A stretch of 36,882 nucleotides of DNA from Pseudomonadota bacterium (GCA_018241785.1 JAFEDF010000042.1:1-36882), one strand, 5' to 3'; shown: positions 15,637-25,340, counted from the stretch's first letter. The notes: a model not told the origin generated them from the letters alone. Numbers and translations: made by a program.

Positions 15637-16580
15637 GCGCCCGCAGCGTGACCGCCCGGCACGAACGCGGAGTCCCACCCCGGGTGCGTCTCGTCGAGGT
15701 CGGTCCGCGCGACGGGCTGCAAAACGAGGCGGCGATGGTGCCGACCGACGTCAAGGTGACGCTGATCGAGTCGCTCGCCGAAGCCGGGTTCCCGGCGGTC
15801 GAGGCGACGTCCTTCGTGTCGCCGAAATGGGTGCCGCAGATGGCGGACGCCACCGAAGTGTTGACGAGGATCCGCCGCAAGCCGGGCGTGCGCTATCCGG
15901 TGCTCACCCCCAACCTCAAGGGCTTCGAGGCAGCCCGCGCGGCGGGCGCCGACGAGGTCGCCGTGTTCGTCGCCGCGAGCGAGACGTTCTCGAAGCGCAA
16001 CATCAACTGCACGATCGCGGAGAGCCTCGCCCGCGTGAAGCCGGTGTTCGCCGCCGCCGCGGACGCCGGCATTCGCGTGCGCGGCTACGTCTCGTGCGTG
16101 CTCGACTGCCCGTACGAGGGCGCGATCGCACCGGCGGCGGTCACCGCCGTGGCCGCCCACCTGCACACGATGGGTGCCTACGAGATCTCGCTCGGCGACA
16201 CGATCGGCACCGGAACGCCGGGCAGGACCCGCGCGCTGATCGAGGACGTGGTGCGCGAAGTGCCGCTCGGGCACCTTGCCGGCCATTTCCACGACACCTA
16301 CGGGCAGGCGATCGCCAATGTCTACGCCGCGCTCGAGTGCGGCGTCGCGACGTTCGACTGCTCGGTCGCCGGGCTCGGCGGGTGTCCCTACGCCAAAGGT
16401 GCGACGGGCAACGTCGCGAGCGAGGACGTCGTCTACCTGATGCAGGGGCTCGGCATCGAGACCGGAGTCGATCTCGGCAGGCTGCGCGCCGCCGGGCGCT
16501 ACATCGCCGAGTATTTCGGACGGCCGACGGGCTCGAGGGTCGCGCGCGCTCTCGACGCGAAGGACCCGCTTCCGCAATGA
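15633..16580 (+). CDS. liuE: Hydroxymethylglutaryl-CoA lyase LiuE
   Basis: Cleaves HMG-CoA to acetyl-CoA and acetoacetate, the last step specific to leucine breakdown. A 315-residue TIM-barrel enzyme of the DRE-TIM family. Visible active-site parts: R26 and D27 in VGPRDGLQNE, H218 and H220 in GHFHDTYGQA (metal ligands), C251 in the lyase signature GLGGCPYAKGATGN, and N260. The start GTG 15633 overlaps the liuD stop; this fits the N-terminus, with the first 15 or so residues a poorly conserved extension. The DUF1289 gene overlaps its stop by 4 bp. Confidence 0.96.
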   Translation: MSARSVTARHERGVPPRVRLVEVGPRDGLQNEAAMVPTDVKVTLIESLAEAGFPAVEATSFVSPKWVPQMADATEVLTRIRRKPGVRYPVLTPNLKGFEAARAAGADEVAVFVAASETFSKRNINCTIAESLARVKPVFAAAADAGIRVRGYVSCVLDCPYEGAIAPAAVTAVAAHLHTMGAYEISLGDTIGTGTPGRTRALIEDVVREVPLGHLAGHFHDTYGQAIANVYAALECGVATFDCSVAGLGGCPYAKGATGNVASEDVVYLMQGLGIETGVDLGRLRAAGRYIAEYFGRPTGSRVARALDAKDPLPQ

Positions 16581-16798
16581 GCGAAGAAACGGCCTCCGCC
16601 GGGCACGTGCCGCCGGCGGATACGGTCTCGCCGGTGGCCTCGCCATGCATCGGCGTGTGCCGGATCGATCCTGCGACCGGCTGGTGCGTCGGCTGCCTGC
16701 GCAGCCTCGACGAGATCGCCGCCTGGGGGGTCGAGGACGATGCGGCGAGACGGCAGGTGCTCGACCGGATCGCCGTGCGCCGCGTCAGCCGGCGCTGA
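16577..16798 (+). CDS. DUF1289 small cysteine-motif protein
   Basis: A 73-residue protein with the DUF1289 pattern: C24, C28, C37 and C40 in SPCIGVCRIDPATGWCVGC, followed by RSLDEIAAW. The four cysteines could bind a metal, probably zinc or an iron-sulfur centre; function is unknown. DUF1289 proteins are common near oxidoreductase and central metabolism genes in proteobacteria. ATG 16577 overlaps the liuE stop, making it the last gene of the liu transcript. Its 3' end overlaps the converging purK gene by 14 bp. Confidence 0.85.
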   Translation: MSEETASAGHVPPADTVSPVASPCIGVCRIDPATGWCVGCLRSLDEIAAWGVEDDAARRQVLDRIAVRRVSRR

Positions 16799-17996
16799 TG
16801 GCTTCGACGCCGGGGATTGCGAGCGTCTGCTTGATCGCGCGCGCAGTGGCAAGCGCGTCGTCGAGGGTTGCGCCGAGGCACGTCACGTGGCCCATCTTGC
16901 GGCCGCGCCGCGGGTCGCGCTTGCCGTAGAGGTGCAGCTTGCAGGCGGGATGCGCGAGCACGCGCTCCCACGCGGGCTCGCGCACCTGCGCCCCCGAATC
17001 GAACCACAGGTCACCGAGCAGGTTCACCATCACCGCCGGCGTGTGCTGGCCGGTCGCTCCCGGCGGCACTGCGGCGAGGATGCGGGCCTGCTGCTCGAAC
17101 TGCGACGTGACGCAGGCGTCGATCGTGTAGTGGCCGCTGTTGTGCGGGCGCGGCGCGATCTCGTTCACCATCAGCTCACCGCCGGACGCGACGAACATCT
17201 CGACACAGAGCACGCCGCGGTAGTCGAGCGCAGCGGCGATGCCGGTCGCGGTCGCCACCGCGCGTGCGGCGAGCGCGGGCTCGACGCGCGCGGGGGCGAT
17301 CGACACGTCGAGGATGCCGTCGCGATGCAGGTTCTCGGCGACCGGCCAGGCGGTCGTGCGTCCGTCGTCGCAGCGCGCGACGATCACCGAGAGCTCGCAC
17401 GCGAGGTCGATCATCCGCTCGAGCACGCACGGCTTGCGGCCGAGGGTGGCGAAGGCGCAAGCGGCTTCCTCGCGCGTGGCGACGCGCACCTGGCCCTTGC
17501 CGTCGTAGCCGAGGCGCGCACTCTTGACGACGCCGGGCAGGAGCGCCGATGAAGCCTTCGCGACATCGGCGTCTCCTCGCAGCACGGCGAACGGGGTCAC
17601 CGTGAAGCCGTGACCCGACAGGAAGGTCTTCTCGCTGATGCGGTCCTGCGCAATCGCGACGCTGGTGGCGGCGGGCGTGACGCGCAGGCCGCGTGCGAGA
17701 AAATCGAGCGACGCCGCGGGAACGTTCTCGAACTCGGTCGTCGCCGCGCGGCAGAGCGCCGCCATGCGCTCGAGCGCCTCGCGGTCGAGGTAGTCGGCGC
17801 GAAGGTGCAGGTCGGCGACGCTGCCGGCCGGGCTGCCCTCGGCAGGATCGATCACCGCGACGCGATAGCCGAGGCTCTGCGCAGCCATGCAGAACATGCG
17901 TCCGAGCTGGCCCCCGCCGAGGAGGCCGAGCCATTGTCCGGGAGCGATCGGCTCGTCCGTGGACGGGCGCTGCGAAGGGCCGGCCTGCGCACTCAC
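16785..17996 (-). CDS. purK: N5-carboxyaminoimidazole ribonucleotide synthase PurK
   Basis: ATP-grasp enzyme of purine synthesis that carboxylates AIR to N5-CAIR. 403 residues. N-terminal nucleotide-binding start [25 protein letters not shown]-grasp centre [15 protein letters not shown], and the C-terminal [20 protein letters not shown] signature are all present. The start is GTG 17996, which overlaps the purE stop (GTGA), the normal purE-purK order and coupling. A small extension (about 20 residues) precedes the core. The end overlaps the DUF1289 gene by 14 bp in opposite orientation. Confidence 0.96.
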   Translation of the reverse strand: MSAQAGPSQRPSTDEPIAPGQWLGLLGGGQLGRMFCMAAQSLGYRVAVIDPAEGSPAGSVADLHLRADYLDREALERMAALCRAATTEFENVPAASLDFLARGLRVTPAATSVAIAQDRISEKTFLSGHGFTVTPFAVLRGDADVAKASSALLPGVVKSARLGYDGKGQVRVATREEAACAFATLGRKPCVLERMIDLACELSVIVARCDDGRTTAWPVAENLHRDGILDVSIAPARVEPALAARAVATATGIAAALDYRGVLCVEMFVASGGELMVNEIAPRPHNSGHYTIDACVTSQFEQQARILAAVPPGATGQHTPAVMVNLLGDLWFDSGAQVREPAWERVLAHPACKLHLYGKRDPRRGRKMGHVTCLGATLDDALATARAIKQTLAIPGVEAISAG

Positions 17997-18499
17997 GCCG
18001 GCGGCGGCAGGCGCTGCGCCCGCGCCCCGTTCGTCTGCGCCTGGCGAAATGCGGCGAGCTTGCGCTGCAAAGTGGGGTCCTGCACGGCGAGCATCGCGAC
18101 GGCGAACAGCGCGGCGTTCGCCGCACCCGCCTCGCCGATCGCGAACGTCGCGACGGGAACGCCCTTGGGCATCTGCACGATCGACAGCAGCGAATCCTCG
18201 CCGCGCAGGTATTTCGACGGAACCGGGACTCCGAGCACCGGCACGGTGGTCTTGGCCGCCAGCATGCCGGGCAGGTGCGCGGCGCCGCCCGCGCCGGCGA
18301 TGATCGCGCGCAGCCCGCGCGTCGCCGCGTCCTCAGCGTACTCGAACATGTCGTCGGGCATCCGGTGCGCGGATACGACACGCGCCTCGTAGGCAATGCC
18401 GAACGCGTCGAGCTGGGCCGCCGCATGGCGCATCACCTCCCAGTCGCTCTCGCTGCCCATGATGAGCCCGACGATGGGCGTCGCCTTGCGCACGGCCAT
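17993..18499 (-). CDS. purE: N5-CAIR mutase PurE (class I)
   Basis: Moves the carboxyl group of N5-CAIR to carbon to give CAIR in purine synthesis. 168 residues. Class I signatures: [11 protein letters not shown] near the N-terminus, [14 protein letters not shown] with catalytic H45, and [23 protein letters not shown] 18499 has a strong AGGAG 6 bp upstream. It forms a two-gene operon with purK, which it overlaps by 4 bp. The leader contains a perfect 8-bp hairpin next to a TAGAAT -10-like hexamer. Confidence 0.97.
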   Translation of the reverse strand: MAVRKATPIVGLIMGSESDWEVMRHAAAQLDAFGIAYEARVVSAHRMPDDMFEYAEDAATRGLRAIIAGAGGAAHLPGMLAAKTTVPVLGVPVPSKYLRGEDSLLSIVQMPKGVPVATFAIGEAGAANAALFAVAMLAVQDPTLQRKLAAFRQAQTNGARAQRLPPPA

Positions 18500-18519
18500 T
18501 CTTTCTCCTGCCGGCTCTC

Positions 18520-18540
18520 CCGCCGCAGTTGGTGCGGCGG
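18520..18540 (-). promoter_or_regulatory. Hairpin in the purEK leader
   Basis: CCGCCGCA and TGCGGCGG pair perfectly around a 5-base loop. The hairpin sits between the -10-like hexamer and the purE Shine-Dalgarno, so it would lie at the very 5' end of the mRNA or overlap the start point. It could be a regulator site or an RNA-stability element; no known purine riboswitch is recognised. Confidence 0.4.
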
Positions 18541-18546
18541 ATTCTA
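18541..18546 (-). promoter_or_regulatory. Possible purEK -10 element (TAGAAT)
   Basis: TAGAAT on the minus strand, 42 bp before the purE ATG. No convincing -35 is seen at the expected spacing. The same hexamer lies before phaC and the O-antigen ligase gene. Confidence 0.35.
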
Positions 18547-18616
18547 GCGCAGCGTTGCGCGGCGGCGACAGCGGAGTGAGCCGTTCACGCACCTCCGGCG
18601 GGCCGCCCATCGCTCG

Positions 18617-20749
18617 ATGCGACGATTCGTGTTGTGCGTGGCGCGGTGGTTGGCGACAATGCTCGTCGTGATCCAGCGCGGCAATCAACGTCTCGCGCGC
18701 GCGGCGTGCGCCATCGCGATGGGGCTGGCGCTCGCCGGAGTGGCTGCGACGAGTCCTGCCGCATCCGGTGCCGGCCCCCGTGCCTTGGCGCCGGGCGGCA
18801 GCGCATCCTCCGCGCCGGCAGGAGGTGCGTCGGCAGCAGGCGCGTCGGCGGCACCCGACGATGCAACGTTCCTCGCCGCCAAGGCCGCATTCGACCGCGG
18901 CGACTTCGCAACGCTCGATGCGCTCGCCCCGGCGCTGGCCGGCCATCCGCTGGCGCTCTACGTTCGCTTCTGGCAGCTCGACTCGCGCATCGACACCGCC
19001 GGGGACGACGCGATTCGCGACTATCTCGCAAGATACCGCGGCACGCCCCCCGCCGAAACGCTGCGAGTCGACTGGCTGAAGTCGCTCGCGAAGCGCGGTC
19101 GGTGGGATGCCTTCGGCGCCGAGTGGCCGCCGCCGGGCGAGCCCGACGTCGAGCTGCAATGCGATGACATCCAGTACCGCATGCGCAGCGAAGGGGCCGC
19201 GGCGCTCGAGGCTGCGAAGCCCCTGTGGTTCACCGGGACCTCGACGCCGCCGGCGTGCCAGCCGCTGTTCGACGCGCTGATCGAGCGCGGCGCGATCACG
19301 CCGATCGACCGCCGCGACCGCATGCGCCTTGCCGTCGCTGCCGGGAATCTGCGGCTCGTGCGCGCGATCGCCGACGCGCTGCCGGCGGGAAGCCGCATCA
19401 CCGCGCGCGAGTTCGCGGCCGTCGATCGCGATCCGCTGCGTGCAGTCGCGAAGGGACAATTCAACCTGAAGTCGCGCTCGGGGCGCGAGCTCGCGCTCTA
19501 CGCGCTCGATCGCGCATCGCGGCGCGACGCTGCCGCTGCGCGGGCAGGCTGGCTGCGCTGGCGCGGGCGGCTCGATGCGGCCGATCGCGACTACGGAAAC
19601 CTGCGTGTCGCCGTGCACGGAGCGCGCGACCTCGACCCGCGGGCCGACGCCTGGTTCGGCGACGTCCGCGGCGATCCTGCGCCGCAGGGAAGCAGCGACT
19701 GGCGCGCCTGGCGCGTGCGCGCGGCGCTGCGCGCCGGAGACTGGGCAGGCGTGGCGCGTGCCATCACCGCGCTTCCCGAAGACGAGAAGCTGCTTCCCGC
19801 GTGGCGCTATTGGCGTGCGCGCGCGCTCGCCGCGCTGGGGCAGGCAGCGAAGGCGCAGGAGCTCTACGCGACCTTCGCGGGCGACGTCAGCTATTACGGG
19901 CTGCTCGCCGCCGACGCACGTGGCGCCGGCCTGGCGGCGATCACCGCTGCGGCGACCCCCGCGAGGGCGATCGACCCCGCCGCACTGGCCGCGTTCGGGG
20001 CACGCAGCGACGTCGGGCGCATGCTGCAGCTCGCGCGCCTCGACCTGCGTCACGCATCGCGGCGCGAATGGCGCGGCGTTCTGCGCGGGCTCGACGATAG
20101 CGGCCTGCTGGTCGCGTCGACCTATGCGAAGGCGGCGGGCCTCTACGATCGCGCGATCGATGCGGCCGATCGCACGGCGACGTCGTTCGATCCGGCGCTT
20201 CGCTACCTCGTCCCGTGGCAGCCCGAGTTCGCGTCGGCGGCGCGCGAGCAGGGATTGGACGAGGCGCTCCTCTACGGCATCGCGCGGCAGGAATCGCGCT
20301 TCGCCCCCGACATCGTCTCGTCGGCAGGGGCAGTCGGGCTGATGCAGCTGATGCCGCGCACGGCCCACTGGGTCGCGCGCCGGCTTGCGTTCGACGGATG
20401 GTCGCCCGACCTCATCTCGAACGTCGGGATCAACACGCGCTTCGGCGCCTACTACTTCCGTTACTGGCAGGACCGGCTGGACGACCTGCCGGCGCTTGCC
20501 GCCGCGGCCTACAATGCGGGTCCGGGGCGCGCGCGCGCATGGCGTCCGGCCACCGGCGCCCTCGAAGGCGCGATCTGGGTCGAGACGATCCCGTTCAACG
20601 AAACCCGCGATTACGTGAAGAAAGTGCTCGCCAACACGATGTTCTACGCTTCGGTGCTCGGCCGCCCGTACGTTCCGCTGACCCAGCGCCTCGGCATCGT
20701 CAGCGCCCCCGACAGCGATCGGGCGAACCTCGCGGTGCGCGAGCCGTGA
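18617..20749 (+). CDS. slt: Soluble lytic murein transglycosylase (Slt-type)
   Basis: Periplasmic enzyme that cleaves peptidoglycan between MurNAc and GlcNAc with formation of 1,6-anhydro ends. 710 residues. The N-terminus has basic residues and a hydrophobic stretch ([19 protein letters not shown]), a signal peptide or lipid-free export signal, followed by an Ala/Ser/Gly-rich linker to about residue 78. A long helical superhelix comes next, then the catalytic SLT domain from about 545: E559 in GIARQESRF, followed by [13 protein letters not shown] and the AYNAGPGRA segment. ATG 18617 or ATG 18659 could be the start; the second gives a more ordinary signal peptide. The stop overlaps the next gene's GTG. 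Confidence 0.94.
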   Translation: MRRFVLCVARWLATMLVVIQRGNQRLARAACAIAMGLALAGVAATSPAASGAGPRALAPGGSASSAPAGGASAAGASAAPDDATFLAAKAAFDRGDFATLDALAPALAGHPLALYVRFWQLDSRIDTAGDDAIRDYLARYRGTPPAETLRVDWLKSLAKRGRWDAFGAEWPPPGEPDVELQCDDIQYRMRSEGAAALEAAKPLWFTGTSTPPACQPLFDALIERGAITPIDRRDRMRLAVAAGNLRLVRAIADALPAGSRITAREFAAVDRDPLRAVAKGQFNLKSRSGRELALYALDRASRRDAAAARAGWLRWRGRLDAADRDYGNLRVAVHGARDLDPRADAWFGDVRGDPAPQGSSDWRAWRVRAALRAGDWAGVARAITALPEDEKLLPAWRYWRARALAALGQAAKAQELYATFAGDVSYYGLLAADARGAGLAAITAAATPARAIDPAALAAFGARSDVGRMLQLARLDLRHASRREWRGVLRGLDDSGLLVASTYAKAAGLYDRAIDAADRTATSFDPALRYLVPWQPEFASAAREQGLDEALLYGIARQESRFAPDIVSSAGAVGLMQLMPRTAHWVARRLAFDGWSPDLISNVGINTRFGAYYFRYWQDRLDDLPALAAAAYNAGPGRARAWRPATGALEGAIWVETIPFNETRDYVKKVLANTMFYASVLGRPYVPLTQRLGIVSAPDSDRANLAVREP

Positions 20750-21771
20750 GCGCGGCCGCAGGGGTGTCCGTAGCTTCTTCCTCAGCCGCTCCCGCAGCGG
20801 CGCGCTGGCCGCTCGACGAGCGCATCGAGCCTGCGCCCCAGCGCGTGCTGGTCGTCGGCGGCAGCGGCTTCGTCGGACGCCACGTCGTTGCGAGGCTCGC
20901 CGCAGCGGGGCATGCGGTGACGGTGATCACGCGGCGGCGCGCGCGCGCGCGTCACCTGATCCTGCTGCCGACGGTCTCGGTCGTCGAGGGCAACCCCTAC
21001 GATCCCGCGGTGCTCACGCGGCACGCAGCCGGCGCGACGGCCGCGATCAACCTGGTCGGAGTCCTGCACGCGCACGGCAGGCAGGGCTTCATGCTCGCGC
21101 ATTCCGAACTTCCGAAGCTCCTCGTCGCCGCCTGCACCGAGGCGGGAATACCCCGCCTCGTGCACATGAGCGCGCTCTGCGCGTCGTCCGACGCGCCGAG
21201 CCAGTACCTGCGTTCGAAGGCCGCGGGCGAGGAGGTCGTCACCGCCTCGCCGCTCGCGTGGACGGTGTTCAGGCCGTCGGTGATCTTCGGACGAGAGGAT
21301 CGCTTCCTCAACCTCTTCGCCGAGCTCGGACGGCGCCTGCCGGTGATGGTCGTCGCAGGCGCGCGCGCGCGCTTCCAGCCGGTCTTCGTCGGCGACGTCG
21401 CGCAATGCATCGTCGCGGCGCTCGCCGACGACGCAACGATCGGACAACGCTACGATCTCTGTGGTCCGGTGGTCTACACGCTCTGCGACCTCGTCCGTTA
21501 CGCGCTGCGGACCGCCGGGTTCGAGCGCCCGGTCATTGCGCTCGGCCCGACGGCATCGCGCCTGCAGGCGCGGGTGATGGAATGGCTGCCGCGCCCGTTG
21601 CTGACGCGTGACAACCTTCGCTCGATGGAGCGGGACAGCGTGTGCGACTGCCCGTTCCCGGCGCTCTTCGGGCTTGCTCCGACGGCGCTCGAGGCGGTCG
21701 CGCCCGACTGGCTCGCTCCGGCTGCGCGGGTCAGCCGCTTCGACGCCTACCGCATCCGCAGCGGGCGCTGA
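20746..21771 (+). CDS. NDUFA9-like NAD(P)-binding epimerase/dehydratase family protein
   Basis: A 341-residue extended short-chain dehydrogenase (atypical, NDUFA9/complex I 39-kDa type). The Rossmann glycine motif [15 protein letters not shown] is at 34-48. INLVGVLH and [15 protein letters not shown] are typical of the family, and a canonical YxxxK is replaced by YLRSKAAGE, still Y and K four apart. The GTG start overlaps the slt stop (GTGA) and the TGA overlaps cca's ATG. In betaproteobacteria this gene commonly stands between slt and cca, from memory. The reaction is not known; a structural or NADPH-binding role is possible. Confidence 0.88.
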   Translation: MSAAAGVSVASSSAAPAAARWPLDERIEPAPQRVLVVGGSGFVGRHVVARLAAAGHAVTVITRRRARARHLILLPTVSVVEGNPYDPAVLTRHAAGATAAINLVGVLHAHGRQGFMLAHSELPKLLVAACTEAGIPRLVHMSALCASSDAPSQYLRSKAAGEEVVTASPLAWTVFRPSVIFGREDRFLNLFAELGRRLPVMVVAGARARFQPVFVGDVAQCIVAALADDATIGQRYDLCGPVVYTLCDLVRYALRTAGFERPVIALGPTASRLQARVMEWLPRPLLTRDNLRSMERDSVCDCPFPALFGLAPTALEAVAPDWLAPAARVSRFDAYRIRSGR

Positions 21772-23051
21772 TGACGCGGCGCGTGCGGCCGCAGCCCGTG
21801 CGCACCTATCGCGTCGGCGGCTCGGTCCGCGATGAACTGCTGGGCCGGGAGCCCGGCGACCGCGACTACGTCGTCGTCGGCGCGACGCCGGAAATCATGC
21901 TCGCGTCGGGCTTCACTCCGGTCGGCCGCGACTTCCCGGTCTTCCTGCACCCCGAGACGCGCGAGGAATACGCGCTCGCGCGCACCGAGCGCAAGGCCGG
22001 GCGCGGATACCGCGGCTTCGAATTCTTCGCCACACCCGAGGTCACGCTCGAGGACGACCTCAGGCGCCGCGACCTCACGATCAATGCGATGGCGCGCGAC
22101 GAGGACGGCCGGCTGATCGATCCGTGGGGTGGCGAGGCGGATCTCGCGAGGGGGCTCCTGCGCCACGTCTCGCCCGCGTTCACCGAGGATCCGTTGCGCG
22201 TGCTTCGCGTCGCACGCTTCGCCGCGCGCTTCGGGTTCCGCGTCGCCCCCTCGACGATGCGGCTGATGCGCGAGATCGTCGCAGGCGGCGAGCTCGAGAC
22301 GCTCGCGCACGAGCGCGTATGGCAGGAGCTCGCGCGCGGGCTCGGCGAGGCGCATCCGTCGCGGATGCTCGCGGTGCTCGACCGCTGCGGGGCGCTCGCG
22401 ACTCTCCTTCCCGGCCTCGATTACGGCGCCGCCGCAGGGCGCGCGAAGGCGCGCTCGCTCGATCGCGCGGCGAAACACGGAGCGCCGCTCGCGGCGCGCT
22501 ACGCGATCCTCGCCTATCCGTTCGAATCGGGTGCGCGCACCAGGGCGCTCACGACGCGCGCGCGCGTCCGGTACGTCGAGTCCCTTTCGGCGCGGCTGCG
22601 CGTTCCGGCCGATTGCCGCGATGCCGCGAGGCTCGTTGCGCGCTGGCAGCATGTGCTGGCCGATCCGTGTGCGGCGACTCCGGCGACACTGCTCGCCCTC
22701 CTCCATGCGGCCGACGCGCTGCGCCGGCCCGCGAGGCTCGACGTCGTGACGCGCGCAAGCCGCGAGATCGCTGCCGCGGACCGCACCCGTGGCGCGCATG
22801 CCGCCGGCGCCGCTGCTGTGCTCGAGCGGGCGCTCGTCGCCGTGCGTGCGGTCGATGCGGCGGCGATCGCGCGCATGGCCGGTGCGCGCCGGGCTGCGGA
22901 GTCCGGGGCTGCGCCCGCACACACCGGTGGCATGCGCAGCGCGGTGATCGCCGCGGCGCTGCGCAAGGCGCGGCTTGCCGCGCTGCGCGGCTGGAAACTG
23001 CGCGAGGCGGCAAGCCCGCGCGCTACACGCGGTAGGCGAGCGCGCGCATGA
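21771..23051 (+). CDS. cca: CCA tRNA nucleotidyltransferase, degenerate HD domain
   Basis: Adds or repairs the 3'-CCA of tRNA. 426 residues, similar to E. coli Cca. The N-terminal catalytic part is intact: GGSVRD (16-21), the metal-binding [37 protein letters not shown] and the [12 protein letters not shown] region. In the C-terminal part the HD phosphohydrolase residues seen in E. coli Cca cannot be found. Where E. coli reads FATLCHDLGK this protein reads [10 protein letters not shown], and no HxxxH-like site replaces it. It therefore probably has nucleotidyltransferase activity only. ATG 21771 overlaps the previous stop. The 3' end overlaps coq7, transcribed in the opposite direction, by 29 bp. 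Confidence 0.93.
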   Translation: MTRRVRPQPVRTYRVGGSVRDELLGREPGDRDYVVVGATPEIMLASGFTPVGRDFPVFLHPETREEYALARTERKAGRGYRGFEFFATPEVTLEDDLRRRDLTINAMARDEDGRLIDPWGGEADLARGLLRHVSPAFTEDPLRVLRVARFAARFGFRVAPSTMRLMREIVAGGELETLAHERVWQELARGLGEAHPSRMLAVLDRCGALATLLPGLDYGAAAGRAKARSLDRAAKHGAPLAARYAILAYPFESGARTRALTTRARVRYVESLSARLRVPADCRDAARLVARWQHVLADPCAATPATLLALLHAADALRRPARLDVVTRASREIAAADRTRGAHAAGAAAVLERALVAVRAVDAAAIARMAGARRAAESGAAPAHTGGMRSAVIAAALRKARLAALRGWKLREAASPRATRGRRARA

Positions 23052-23643
23052 CGTCGGCGGCGGCGCGCATCGCGCCGCGCACGGGAAGCGGAAGCGGCAT
23101 TCCTCCAGCCTGGTAGGCCATCGCGCCGTGGCGCGCCTCGTCGTCGCGCATCTGCGCAACGATCGCGCGGCTCCTGGCGTCCTCCGCGGGCAGGCGATCG
23201 AGGTGGGCGGTGAGGTGCTCCTCGACCTGGCGCTCGGTCTCGACCACGAAGCCGAGGTTCCAGCGATCGCCGCCGATTCCTGCCGCAAGGCCGATCGCGA
23301 ACGAGCCCGCATACCAGAGCGGGTTGAAGAGCGACGTATGCGCGCCGAGCTCGTCGAGGCGCTCGTGCGTCCAGGCGAGGTGGTCTTCCTCGTCGCGCGC
23401 CGCCTCGGCGTAGCGCGCGCGGACTGCCGGATCGCGCGCGGTGAACGCCTGCGCGGAGTAGAGCGCCTGCGCGCAGACTTCGCCGGTATGGTTGACCCGC
23501 ATCAATCCCGCGGCGTGACGCTTGTCGTCGGTGGTGAGCTCGGCTTCGGGGACTCCGACGGCAGGCGTGGGGCGCGCGGCGGTTACCGCGTTGGTGAGCG
23601 TATGCAGCGCGCGGTCGAAAGCGACGATCAGCGAGTCGATCAT
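23023..23643 (-). CDS. coq7: 3-demethoxyubiquinol 3-hydroxylase Coq7
   Basis: Di-iron monooxygenase that hydroxylates demethoxyubiquinone in ubiquinone synthesis, membrane-associated. 206 residues. Iron ligands appear as two ferritin-like repeats: E55 in NHTGE, E85 and H88 in DEEDH, E137 in VETER, and E169 and H172 in DDEARHG. A hydrophobic stretch ([16 protein letters not shown], 110-125) matches the membrane-binding region of the family. AGGA lies a few bases before ATG 23643. Its end overlaps the cca 3' end by 29 bp in the opposite direction. A terminator separates it from the porin gene upstream. Confidence 0.95.
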   Translation of the reverse strand: MIDSLIVAFDRALHTLTNAVTAARPTPAVGVPEAELTTDDKRHAAGLMRVNHTGEVCAQALYSAQAFTARDPAVRARYAEAARDEEDHLAWTHERLDELGAHTSLFNPLWYAGSFAIGLAAGIGGDRWNLGFVVETERQVEEHLTAHLDRLPAEDARSRAIVAQMRDDEARHGAMAYQAGGMPLPLPVRGAMRAAADVMRALAYRV

Positions 23644-23715
23644 CGGTGCATCCTAATCGCCTGCGCGCGATCGCGCCACTGCGCCGCTTCCCGCCTTCGC
23701 AACCTGACGTCCCCG

Positions 23716-23747
23716 TGGGGGGCCAAACACGACGGGCCCAAACACAA
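23716..23747 (-). repeat. Two near-identical 15-bp direct repeats beyond the porin terminator
   Basis: CCAAACACGACGGGC is followed directly by CCAAACACAACGGGC, differing at one base, about 23723-23752. On the minus strand they lie in the tract after the terminator hairpin and supply its T/G-rich tail. They look like a local duplication. The rest of 23644-23808 has no gene. Confidence 0.4.
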
Positions 23748-23767
23748 CGGGCGCCCGAAGGCGCCCG
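23748..23767 (-). terminator. Rho-independent terminator of the porin gene (UUCG loop)
   Basis: On the minus strand CGGGCGCC-TTCG-GGCGCCCG is a perfect 8-bp stem closed by the very stable UUCG tetraloop, followed by TTGTGTTTG. It lies about 41 bp beyond the porin stop. The tail is T-rich but interrupted. The hairpin is symmetric enough to act partly on the other strand as well, but no plus-strand gene ends here. Confidence 0.8.
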
Positions 23768-23808
23768 CTGCAGGGGTGATCCCAATGATCCGGGATCGAT
23801 GATGCCGA

Positions 23809-24942
23809 TCAGAACATGTGGATCATGCCAAGCACCAGGCCACCCGGATCGCCACCGGGGGCGACCGTGTAGTTGTTGATGTTGAACGTGTACGACGCGT
23901 TGCTGCTGTTGTCGAACTTCACGTAGCCCGCGTACACCGCCGTGCGCTTCGACAGCGGGTAGGTGTAGCTCACCTCCCACTGGTTGGCGCTCGTGTCCGG
24001 GCCCTTGACCGGGCCGCTCGCTACACCGAGCGTCTGGCCGTCGGGCGCGCTGCCCTTGCCGTTGCTGATGTGGCCGTAATACGCGTAGATCTTGCCCGGA
24101 CCGGCGGGAATCGTCGCGCTGATCCCGTACATGTCGTTGTTGATGTCGCCGTTGACCGTGTCCCACTTCTTGTACTCGTACACGAGGCCGAGGCGCACCG
24201 GACCGAAGTCGTAGCCACCCGTCACCGTGTATTCGTGGTCGTCCAGTCCCGGACCGCGGACCTTGTTGTTGCTGTCGTAGTTGAGGCCGAACTGGATCGG
24301 TCCGTTGCTGTAGATCGCGCCGACGTTGGCCGCGTAGGCGTGACGCCCCATCCCGGCGAGGTCGGTCGTCGAGCCGCTGTTGTCGCTCAGCGAGACCATG
24401 CCGCTGAACGTCAGGCCGTTGTACGACGGCGAGTCGTAGCGGATCGAGTTCTGGTTGCGCGTATCGAAGCCACCCTGCGCGCGCGAGAGGTTGTCTTGCC
24501 CCCACAGCGTCGCCGTCGACAGAATCGACGTCAGGTAGGTCGGCACGTTCCCGAAGATCCCGTGCATGTCGTCGGTGATGTTCAGGAAGTTACCCATCTT
24601 GAACGTACCCCAGTCGCCCTGCAGGCCGACGAAGGTTTCGCGGCCGCCGAGGTTGCCGCTGTTCGTGTCACCGTTGATCGACGACTCGATCTGGAAGATC
24701 GCGTTCAATCCGTTCCCGAGCGACTCAACACCGCGCACACCAAACCGCGAAGAGTTGGAGCTCAGTCGGGTGGCCGTGGGGTTGGTTCCGGCCTCCGGCG
24801 AACCCGCCGGTTGCTGGCCCTTGAGGATTTCCACGTCCACATTCAGCCGGCCATAGAGCACGACGTTCGCGGTCTGCGCCTGCGCAGCCAGCGGCATTCC
24901 GAGAATGCCCGCGACTGCGACAGCGACGAGCTTCTTCTTCAT
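23809..24942 (-). CDS. Gram-negative general porin (Burkholderia/OmpC-like)
   Basis: Outer-membrane trimeric beta-barrel porin, non-specific uptake of small solutes. 377 residues. A clear Sec signal peptide (MKKKLVAVAVAGILGMPLAAQA) is followed by QTANVVLYGRLNVDVE, the usual first strand of betaproteobacterial porins. Motifs NSSRFGVRGVESLGNGLNAIFQIES and FVGLQGDWGTFKMGNF are family hallmarks, and the protein ends in aromatic F377, needed for outer-membrane assembly. Start ATG 24942 has TAGGAG 8 bp upstream. Codon use is less extreme in GC than its neighbours. A likely promoter lies at 25035-25064 and a strong terminator follows the gene, so it is transcribed alone. Confidence 0.95.
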   Translation of the reverse strand: MKKKLVAVAVAGILGMPLAAQAQTANVVLYGRLNVDVEILKGQQPAGSPEAGTNPTATRLSSNSSRFGVRGVESLGNGLNAIFQIESSINGDTNSGNLGGRETFVGLQGDWGTFKMGNFLNITDDMHGIFGNVPTYLTSILSTATLWGQDNLSRAQGGFDTRNQNSIRYDSPSYNGLTFSGMVSLSDNSGSTTDLAGMGRHAYAANVGAIYSNGPIQFGLNYDSNNKVRGPGLDDHEYTVTGGYDFGPVRLGLVYEYKKWDTVNGDINNDMYGISATIPAGPGKIYAYYGHISNGKGSAPDGQTLGVASGPVKGPDTSANQWEVSYTYPLSKRTAVYAGYVKFDNSSNASYTFNINNYTVAPGGDPGGLVLGMIHMF

Positions 24943-25008
24943 TGAGACTCTCCTATATCGGAAAAATTTGGCAAGGAAAAAGCCGACTGCGCCTGCCATC
25001 GAAACCTT

Positions 25009-25031
25009 CTCAACTCTGGCGAGAAGTTGAG
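25009..25031 (-). promoter_or_regulatory. Hairpin at the 5' end of the porin mRNA
   Basis: CTCAACT and AGTTGAG form a perfect 7-bp stem around a 9-base loop. Its 5' arm begins at or next to the predicted start point near 25028, so the porin mRNA would begin with a stem-loop, a feature known to protect abundant outer-membrane protein mRNAs such as ompA. Confidence 0.4.
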
Positions 25032-25034
25032 TCC

Positions 25035-25064
25035 ATTGTGCCAAACGCCCGAAAGCATTGGCAA
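25035..25064 (-). promoter_or_regulatory. Predicted porin promoter
   Basis: On the minus strand TTGCCA (25064-25059, 5 of 6 to -35) and CACAAT (25040-25035, 4 of 6 to -10) are separated by 18 bp. The predicted leader is about 86 nt and contains the hairpin at 25009-25031 and the TAGGAG ribosome site. The remaining gap, 25065-25340, contains an AT-richer patch (25156-25196) and TTTTCCCAGAAAA (25239-25251), but no gene that I can support. Confidence 0.45.
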
Positions 25065-25340
25065 GGCAACTCGCGGGCGGGGTCCGGCCATGCTGCGTGC
25101 TGTTGTGCCGAAGCAACACGGACCGGGCCGGGCGGCGATACGGGTCTACGCGAGCTCCATCCATTAACTAATTGATGCAAAGGGGAAAATGAGTGATTCC
25201 CGGGCTCCGACCCCCGCGAAGGCCCCGAATGCGCAGATTTTTCCCAGAAAAGTCCGGTCGCATCGCCTCGCCGGCGCCAGTTTCCTGCCGCTATTGACCC
25301 CGATTGAGCGAAAATCCGCGCCTCGAGGAGCGACTGCGGG

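Noticed and set aside
13711..15678. Long minus-strand ORF opposite liuD
   Set aside because: Shadow of the biotin carboxylase gene; no recognisable domain.
17993..20368. Long minus-strand ORF reaching upstream of purE across slt
   Set aside because: Only the last 168 codons are PurE; the rest is a shadow of slt, and a strong ribosome site marks the purE start at 18499.
24942..25164. Longer porin reading frame starting at 25164
   Set aside because: The signal peptide starts at 24942 with a good ribosome site, and the longer version would include the promoter and hairpin.
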